Shown piece by piece: positions 5,132 to 5,138 of a stretch of DNA of 5,138 nucleotides (positions are counted from its first letter, which is position 1; every line of letters starts with the position of its first letter). Origin of the DNA: Candidatus Poribacteria bacterium (GTDB taxonomy: Bacteria; Abyssobacteria; SURF-5). Under the pieces are notes generated by a model. The model was not told the origin of the DNA, searched no databases, and worked only from the letters and a program-made list of their open reading frames with translations. The stretch lies in assembly GCA_016215705.1 (NCBI GenBank), contig JACRIR010000183.1, positions 1 to 5,138 of the forward strand, given 5' to 3'. The position numbers and the translations under genes were made by a program.

Positions 5132-5138
5132 TAAAGCC

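Overview
The window reads as a piece of chromosome from a diderm (Gram-negative), moderately GC-rich bacterium. The evidence is a Sec-exported outer-membrane beta-barrel gene, a HrcA/CIRCE heat-shock control module, and REP/MITE-like palindromes of the kind scattered through many Desulfobacterota-like and uncultured anaerobe genomes. The taxonomic placement is an inference and stays open. No tRNA, rRNA, CRISPR array, phage gene or transposase gene is visible.

Layout from left to right. (1) hrcA, the heat-shock repressor, is complete on the minus strand and ends exactly at the left edge; the genes it usually leads (grpE, dnaK) would lie outside. Just upstream are a near-perfect CIRCE operator and a sigma70-like promoter. 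(2) About 470 bases of non-coding DNA hold the hrcA control region, a roughly 100-bp nested palindrome resembling a REP/MITE, a degenerate heptamer repeat and an intrinsic terminator. (3) A minus-strand gene for a SphA/MetA-like outer-membrane barrel protein with a signal peptide uses that terminator. (4) A divergent intergenic region of 367 bases carries a good promoter for the next gene. (5) trpB2, encoding the stand-alone type of tryptophan synthase beta chain, is on the plus strand. (6) A 176-base spacer contains a two-copy 16-bp repeat and a nested C/G palindrome. (7) A plus-strand crotonase-superfamily (enoyl-CoA hydratase/isomerase) gene ends seven bases before the right edge.

The genes do not form one pathway. 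hrcA and the barrel gene are both on the minus strand but are separated by a terminator and by hrcA's own promoter. The barrel gene and trpB2 are divergent. trpB2 and the crotonase gene are co-directional but separated by a hairpin-bearing spacer, so co-transcription is uncertain. I see no convincing undescribed multi-gene system. The most noteworthy items are the crotonase that lacks both classical hydratase glutamates, the ~100-bp palindromic element, and the orphan trpB2 with a repeated TGCGCA motif over its promoter.
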